From NCBI RefSeq assembly GCF_003473485.1, contig NC_053047.1, positions 8,571,001 through 8,635,000 of the forward strand: 64,000 nucleotides of DNA, written 5' to 3'. A program made the translations under genes and the position numbers. This document shows, one piece after another, positions 57,261 to 64,000 of the stretch (within the stretch, counting starts at the first letter, position 1; every line of letters begins with the position of its first letter). The notes beneath the pieces were generated by a model. The model saw nothing but the letters and a program-made list of their open reading frames with translations. It was not told the origin of the DNA and did no database searches. Source of the stretch: Medicago truncatula (Eukaryota > Streptophyta > Magnoliopsida > Fabales > Fabaceae).

Positions 57261-60151
57261 GACTCATATCCTATGTGAGATGCTCTCTTTTTTACTTGGG
57301 AACTCCTTATAATACTATTACTATTACTAGTCTCTTCTTTTTACTTAGGAATGCGAACTTACCAAATCTAACATGAACTTTGGCTCTTTTTAATTTGTGC
57401 TAGTAGAGTAGTTTTTATGGTGTGACTTTTCAACTTGTGAGACAGTCAACATTTTGGTAGACAAACATTACTAATTAATTATAATTTACCTATCAAAATT
57501 TTTTAAATTTACAAATTAACCCATAATTTTAATTTTGGCCCAATTTTTTATTTATTTATAAAATTTGTCCAAAAATAATGACAATACATTTTTTTATTAC
57601 CTCATCCAAACACAATGTTTGCAGTTTTTTCTTTTTTCAAAACTCTAATTATGTGAAAAACTACCATTAAATGATATAGCGCGTCGCTTTTTTGACAAGT
57701 TTTGGATACTACTAAGTCTTAGATTCAATTTTCTTGGCATTAATTTTGGTGGACTAATTTAATTTTTTTTTAAAATAATATTTATTTGCGATGTTTTGTA
57801 TTTTATTGTTTTCGATGTTGAGTTAGTTACATGTACTACGGTTTGTATTGTAGTTTTCGTAATATAAGATTTTAAAGATCTTTGGATGTTACTTTTTGTT
57901 AAGTTGACAATTTATTAAGGTTATAGTACGGGTAACAAATACGAGTATTGAAGTTGTTAATCATACAAATAAAAATCTTTGTACTATTTTTCTTTCTATA
58001 TCATTTACTATACCAATATCTTGATTTTGAAGACTTTTATGCTTTCAACAATCAACCTCTACTAGAGGCAAATTCTAGTAAACCCTAAACCTAAAGCATA
58101 AATAGGCTTTAAGCATATCTCTTAATTAACTAACCTTTTGGTATCTTCATAAAAAAGAAAGTGATTTGGTCGCTTTACATGAGACAAAGAATTCTGTGGA
58201 AGAACATGCAAGGTTCAATGTATGAACATACAAGGTGTTTTCTTATGTACATTAAACTAAACAAAAGTATCATCACCACCTTTCATGAACTCCAATTGAA
58301 AAGCTAAAAACATTAAATTAATTATTTTCTCCAACTTATGAATGATTTTAGCAGCCCAAAAAGTTATGATTTAGGTAAATGATAAGTGGTACTAAAAAAA
58401 TAATTTGTTTAATAATCCTCTCCTTCCTTTTGAAAGCATTACTGTTTGGAATTGTGTAGATAACCAATTAGAAGAAGGATTAGTGGGTTTATTAAATATA
58501 AATTAATTAAGTTTCCTATTTAGCATAATCTTAGGTTTTTAGTGGGTTTATTAAATAAAAGTTAATTAAATTTCCTAATTAGCATAATCTTAGGTTTTTG
58601 TCTTTGTGGACCATATTAGTAAATTAATTGAGCATACTCAGGCCAACTCCGAAAGCTTATCCTATACACTTTCACTAATCAAGTGCTACAAATAAATAAA
58701 AGTGTTACCAATAAATAAATGAAATTAAACAACCACTCTTGTTCTGACAGAAATGTTAAATGCATGATTAATTTTGAAATAAAATAATAGATTCCATTAA
58801 AATGTAGTATATGGAAAGGAGGAAAAAAAATATATATTGAAAGGTAAATCCACCATATCATAATCACAACTAGATCCTAACTCTAGAGATTAAATTAATA
58901 AACTAGTTAGACAAAACAGATGAACCTGGAGAATAATAAAGGAGAAATCCGCCAACCTATTGCACTAAATTCTCACATTTCCTTATAAAATGAGAGACAC
59001 AATTTTCTTTTTTGTTTTAATAAGTTCCTCGACCAAAGATAATCTTATTCGAGATATTGTTGGACACCAAATGTTGACACCTCTTTCAGTCAAGATTCAA
59101 AGCTTGATTATCTTATGAGAGTTTAACCCTTTTCTCGTTAAACTAAATCATTGTTGGTAATGAGTGAGACACTTTACTAACACTTTATATTGTTGATAAA
59201 GATATTATATGCGGAGAATGTGGTTCGAGTTCCAGATTTCCCCATTTATCCATCTTAAAAGATAAATTTTAGCCACTACGTTTGCTTAAAAAAAAATAGT
59301 TTTTTAAAATCACACATATGAGTCTTAGTGTATGAAAATTAATAGGAAAACTTACTTTCTCGTCTACCCTAACTTAATTTCATATAACAACTTCGTCTTT
59401 TATCTTTTTTTTTACATTATTTTCGTTATGAATTTGTATATGAATTTTTAACATTCAAATCTATGGTTTTATTTCAATATAAATTGTTACTCTCGATGTT
59501 TCAAATTTATGGTCCTTAATCCAAATTTTCATACGAATTTTAAATCTAATACTTGAAAATTTCTATGTAAATAGATCAAAATGACAAAAATAAAATAAAA
59601 GGTAAAATTATTATTTAAAATTAAGTTAAGGGACGACAAATGTAATTTTGTTAAATTAATATGATGTTTTTTTTTTTTGACAAAAAATTAATATGACGTT
59701 AAAATCAATAGATATGAAAGGGAATATAAATTTCTATAATTCAAGCACAATATCTTAATCTTAATAGTACATACTATTATCACTTATAATTCAAGCTACA
59801 TGTCATGGTAGTGGAGAAGTGACAAAAATTTACCCTTGGGTAATAGTATGCCTACTTTTGAGATTTTTTACTCGTTAAAGTAATTATTTTTACCTACATA
59901 CGTCACAAATGTAAAAGTTTTAATCTCTGAGGTTTGCATAGAGATTTATGTATAAGCTCGTGCACAACTGTATGCTATTTCGTTTTTGGCTCAAGAGATT
60001 ATAATTAATCTAGCTAGCTTTAATTGTGGATGCCACGAATGAACTTTGTTAAAGTATTGAAACGTAGATGCAACGATTGAGGCATTAAAGAACAAAGCAC
60101 ATGACGTTTTTTATTCCCCTCTAGTTACCAAGTACAATCAAGCAAATATTA
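57261..60151. other. AT-rich intergenic DNA
   Basis: No gene recognised. Noted: a direct repeat of about 75 bp at 58490-58600 (TTAGTGGGTTTATTAAATA, AGCATAATCTTAGGTTTTT twice) and a decayed SINE-like text near 59180-59290 (GTGGTTCGAGTTCCAG). Confidence 0.45.
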
Positions 60152-60159
60152 AATACCAA

Positions 60160-60293
60160 ATCCAGAAGTTCTAACTCAACTGGTAAAATGCCGAAATTGT
60201 TAGGCGGGATGCCATGATCGGGGTTCGAACCCTGATACCTCCACTTATATGTGTGAGTTTATAATGGCTTTGTCATTTTGTCTATCTAAAAAA
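60160..60293 (+). mobile_element. tRNA-derived SINE
   Basis: A-box-like AACTCAACTGGTAAAATG, B box GGGTTCGAACCCTG and an A-rich tail, flanked by the 8-bp direct repeat AATACCAA (60152-60159 and 60294-60301). Same family as the intronic copy at 6661-6805. Confidence 0.85.
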
Positions 60294-60411
60294 AATACCA
60301 ATTAGGAAGAGGAGGTTACTTTATCAATTAGAAAGAGAGGTTACTTTGATATCTCTAATAAAATATTATTTAGACAATCATATATATAGCCTATTAGAAT
60401 ATGGTGTTAAT

Positions 60412-60540
60412 CGTCCTATGATCTTAACTCAGTTGGTAGAGATATTGCATAATATATGTAGGGGTTGAGGGTTTGAACCCTAGACAACCCACTTATTCTT
60501 GTTGTAATGAATTTCTAACCACTAAATTACTTGACAATAA
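60412..60540 (+). mobile_element. SINE-like tRNA-derived repeat
   Basis: GATCTTAACTCAGTTGGTAG (A box), then GAGGGTTTGAACCCTAGACA (B box). Same layout as 7806-7935. No clear target duplication. Confidence 0.5.
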
Positions 60541-60793
60541 AAAATATATATATAATGTCGATCATAAACTTTCAAATTAAATATTAAAATTAATTTGATC
60601 CGCATATAAAAAATCTCAACTTTGAGAGATAGCGGGATAAGTGGTATGAACTTTGATTTTGACCGTGCTTTTGATGGTCTTTATGGTACGATTTTAAATT
60701 TTGACTTTAGCAATTTTACTAGCAAGGACACCATCCCTCATATAAAGCACATCATATTTTGATGAACGTCTTTTTAGTAAAAGTGTTCAGGAT

Positions 60794-61490
60794 ATGGAAG
60801 TGAAATTTGACATGACCACGCGACAGAAAGTAGTTTTTCGGTGTTTGCAAACAACACATGCTCAATATTTTCTTCTAGCTATCCTTATTGATGGGTTAAG
60901 CCAACATATGTCACCAATAGAGTATCGTACTATCCTCATATATCGCATTATGATTCCATTACTTTCTATTGATGAGGTGTCACTGTTTGCAATAAGACGT
61001 GTCTGGATACCTTTGGGGAGCATAAAGTTCATTGTAAGGAGCTTCCCTGCTTCAAATAAAGGCACAAATTTGTTATGGATGTTCTTTTTGATATACTTAG
61101 GCGGTCAAATATCTGTGAAGAAGAAGGCACCCCTGAAATTCTTGACTGACCCACAATAAGGAAAATCGACACTTAGGCCAACATATGTTCGGGTGTACGA
61201 GTGGGTAGGGGAGAAACATACTTGTGTGGAAATGACTGGGGTCCCACGGGCTTGTGGGATTGGGTACTGCGGTTTTTGTTATGGGACAAACAATCCTCAA
61301 AGCCACTTTAAGAAAAGTGGTCAAACATAAGAAAGTGTGTTATGGCATCAACTTGCTTTCATATCATGTGTTTGACATTTTTGGCTTCCTAACAACAAAG
61401 GTTTTTGGCCTTTTACAAATAGGTTAAAGAGTCATGCATAATAATGTGGTGTCACCTAGGTCTATGGACATTGTATTTAAGAGGGATGGT
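60794..61490 (+). pseudogene. Reverse-transcriptase-family remnant
   Basis: The first frame (60794-61159) contains QTTHAQYFLLAILIDGLSQH, SPIEYRTILIYRIMIPL and FLTDPQ. Downstream, out of frame, pieces such as GVRVGRGETYLCG and SPRSMDIVFKRDGF continue the same protein to about 61490. By recollection this is the C-terminal part of a LINE-type reverse-transcriptase family that is widespread as partial copies in legume genomes. Stops and frame changes show it is dead. Confidence 0.5.
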
Positions 61491-61694
61491 TTTGTCATCT
61501 ATAATTTACACAAAAATAAAACTAAGAATTTGAATGCTAGGGGATTACAAAAACTTAATTGTATATGATTGATTAGTTGACTTTGAAGAAATATAATGCA
61601 GGGTTGGTTTATGAGAGTTTTGAGGGAGTTTGGTTGTATTTTGAAGAAGTGTGGGAGGTTGTTGTTCTGTTTTGAAATATGATTGGAACGCAAC

Positions 61695-61800
61695 GATGGT
61701 TAACTGCCGTTGATATTGAGTGAACAACAGTTAACTACTGTTGACTTAAGTGAATGGTGGTTAACTACCGTTGGAGAGACGCGGGGGGGGGGGGGTTAAT
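61695..61800 (+). repeat. Three ~30-bp repeats with GTTAACTNCNGTTG, then a G run
   Basis: GTTAACTGCCGTTG, GTTAACTACTGTTG and GTTAACTACCGTTG lie at about 30-base spacing, followed by a run of about 13 G at 61783-61795. Each unit contains two opposed AACNG-type cores (GTTAAC and CNGTT). Confidence 0.65.
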
Positions 61801-62042
61801 TTTTTTTTCATGAAATAAGTTGCATAATATTGGCCCTCAATAAATGTTAACTGGTATCACGGCCCAGTTGCTAAATACACTCTTGACTCAAAAAAAAAAG
61901 AAAAAAAAGAATTACTATCTAAGTGACAATTTGGTAAAAATAAATGACTAAATTATATTGTACTTGATGTTGTTGGAAAAGAGACAATCTAATTGTCTAA
62001 CATAGAGTCTCATATAAATTAAATCCAAGACTTCTCAGGGGA

Positions 62043-62447
62043 CTTCTACGGTACACCCACAAATTAAGGTGTATCGATACTCCTATTTTAAAAATTTTTA
62101 AATTAACTATTATTTTTATGGAATAAAAAGCTATTTGTTGATATTTATATTTTAGAAGATGTCATTTCATAAGAAAAAAATCATCGTTTAATTAGTTTAT
62201 AAAAATCATACTAATTTTTTTTTTTTACATTTTATTGTAAAAAAATTAAAATTCTCTATTATGAGTACTAAAAATTTAGAAAAATTAAATTTTATTTCAT
62301 CAACGTTTTTGATAAATAAGATTTAATTATTATAATTATAGATAATAGAAAACAATTTTTCTCTTCAAAAAATAACACATTTAACTAATAATTTATTGAC
62401 TTGGTGTACCAATACATTCAAATTTGTAGATGTACCATAAAATTTGC
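62043..62447. mobile_element. Foldback element of about 405 bp
   Basis: Left end TACGGTACACCCACAAATT, right end in reverse complement TATGGTACATCTACAAATTT; the match continues through GGTGTATCGATAC / TGTATTGGTACACC. AT-rich, non-coding. Target duplication not resolved. Confidence 0.65.
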
Positions 62448-62459
62448 TCTATTTAATAG

Positions 62460-64000
62460 TATATAAAGCTTGAGTGCACAGTCCAAGTAATCCAGATATT
62501 CTTGGACTTAATTAGCACCTACCAACTTGAATTAAAATACACATGAATTGGGATGCATGATATTGGATTTGGACCTCATATAAAGAACTAAACTCCCATC
62601 TACTTACCAACTACCAAGACAGTTGGTTGATCAAATTATCTACTTCTAAGAAATTATTTTTGGACATTAAATTTTTTGATGTTAAATACAGTTTTATTTT
62701 TATTTTTATGTTAAATTTGAATAAGTTGTAGAAGATACAAAGTGAGAAATAGTGAATACTTTGTAGACTTTTTTTTTTTTGTTGAGTTTAATGGTGATGC
62801 ACAGTTGGTTTACGGTTTAATGAATGTTCATTAAATTACTATATGATCCCACTATTACTGTTTAATAGACTTTTACTAAGAAATTTAAAATAGAAACTTT
62901 ATCTTGAGAGTCGTACATTCAACACAATGAAACAATAAAAAATAACTTTATTTTCAGAATTGTACATAAAATTTATCAACTATTTTTATTTTTAAAACCT
63001 TATCAAATGCCCTAAGACACTTTATCATCACCCTTATTTTAAACCTTACATATATGAGAAGAAAATGCAAGGTAAATTAACATTACAAAATGCAAGCATG
63101 GAAAAAACACGTTTTGAAGGTGGTAATGTGGTTTATAACAGTTACTCAAAACGAGGAAAAAATTACTTAATTAATTAATCAGCAAAAAAAGGTTGCAGAA
63201 TCTGGTCCCCACATTTTTCCTTTCTCTTTTGTTCAATATTTTATCCATTCTTTTGCTTAGGTTTTAAAAAAATATTTTCTGTCACATTTTGAGTGCTGAA
63301 AAACCATTCAAAAATTCAACTATACTATATGAGCTATGAAATCAGCACACAATCTCTCTCTCTCTTCAATTACTTTTTTTCTATTAAAAAAATATGTGTA
63401 AAAAGAGATAGTGATAGTTGTGAGTTAGATAATGAATTAATGATAATGATGATGATGACATATCTTATATAATATTAATTCTTGGAGGGTATTATAATCT
63501 CTAAACACACACCTTAATTATTTACTTAACCACTTATTTTCCTAACATATGGAGTATGCTTCCATGTTGAATCCATCTTAATGGCTTCCTTTCCTTATTC
63601 TAAGTCACTCCTATCACCTCATCTTGACCACCTTTCAACTTCATATTGTTTTCATACATAATTATGGATTAGAGTTATATTATACTAACTTAATGTCTTA
63701 AGTAAATGGCTTTTTATTCTCTTCTCTTTGTGATTTATCCATTCACACTTTCTATTTTGTTCTTCACTTCTTAGTAAATATGGTCAAACCATGAAGATAT
63801 CAACTTTTTCTTAATCTTGGCATGTTCAAGCTCATGATCATGTGAAGTCTTCTAGGTAAGTATCTTTTTCAATGATATTCATGATATCTTTATTTTGCAT
63901 GCATTGAATTTTTTGACTTTATCCAACGACATAAACACTTCTGAAATTGTTTGACGTGTCCATGAACTTTTATTAGCTTAGTTCCATAAACTTTTTAGGA
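62460..64000. other. AT-rich region, possibly upstream of a gene beyond the window
   Basis: No coding exon recognised. A CT microsatellite (63354-63366) and a TGATGA microsatellite (63440-63458) are present. CTTCTAGGTAAGTATC at about 63847-63862 is a good splice-donor context after a C/T-rich stretch and might end a 5' leader exon of a plus-strand gene to the right. This is only a suggestion. Confidence 0.25.

Noticed and set aside
60862-61727. Minus-strand open frames opposite the reverse-transcriptase remnant
   Set aside because: They are shadows of the plus-strand remnant or of low-complexity sequence and show no motif.

Overview
This is nuclear DNA of a flowering plant. Genes are split by AT-rich GT-AG introns, the spacers are strongly AT-rich, and Stowaway-type and hAT-type miniature elements, SINEs, and LINE and LTR scraps are dense. 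The protein families and the repeat families look like those of a temperate legume, most likely Medicago or a close relative. That species call is inference from memory, not from a search.

Layout. (1) 1.7-2.8 kb, minus strand: a complete two-exon short-chain dehydrogenase of the plant ABA2 / secoisolariciresinol-dehydrogenase-like class. (2) 3.6-6.1 kb: a 5'-truncated LINE ending in a long poly-A, and LTR-like debris. (3) 6.4-30.7 kb, plus strand: four tandem paralogues of a secreted alpha/beta-hydrolase lipase (MPL1 / triacylglycerol lipase 2-like), here called A to D. All four have the same nine-exon structure and an intact Ser-Asp-His triad. C and D lie in a recent tandem duplication of about 6.9 kb. 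(4) 32.0-33.1 kb, plus: a two-exon GPI-type blue copper (uclacyanin-like) protein. (5) 34.2-40.0 kb, minus: a complete six-exon CLC anion transporter with the nitrate-type selectivity proline and both exchanger glutamates (CLC-a/CLC-b type). (6) 41.7-49.4 kb: repeat-rich DNA with a MULE-like coding scrap, a 1.07-kb hAT element carrying a hAT transposase C-terminus, a cluster of diverged roughly 0.65-kb repeats, and a LINE C-terminus. (7) 50.1-54.9 kb, plus: a broken eIF2B-epsilon gene. It keeps the first two and last four exons, lacks the catalytic middle, and has a hAT MITE in exon 2. (8) 55-64 kb: no intact gene; a 1.09-kb hAT element, a SINE with target duplications, a reverse-transcriptase-family remnant and a large foldback element.

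The intact genes are functionally unrelated (redox metabolism, extracellular lipid hydrolysis, cell-wall copper protein, vacuolar nitrate/proton exchange) and form no pathway. The best-supported points of interest are the lipase expansion and its sequence-level history (MITE-associated duplication breakpoint, insertions that differ between copies, a deletion patched with telomere-like sequence, different promoters in A/B and C/D), a set of hAT elements with readable 8-bp target duplications, and the eIF2B-epsilon relic. I found no clearly novel molecular system.
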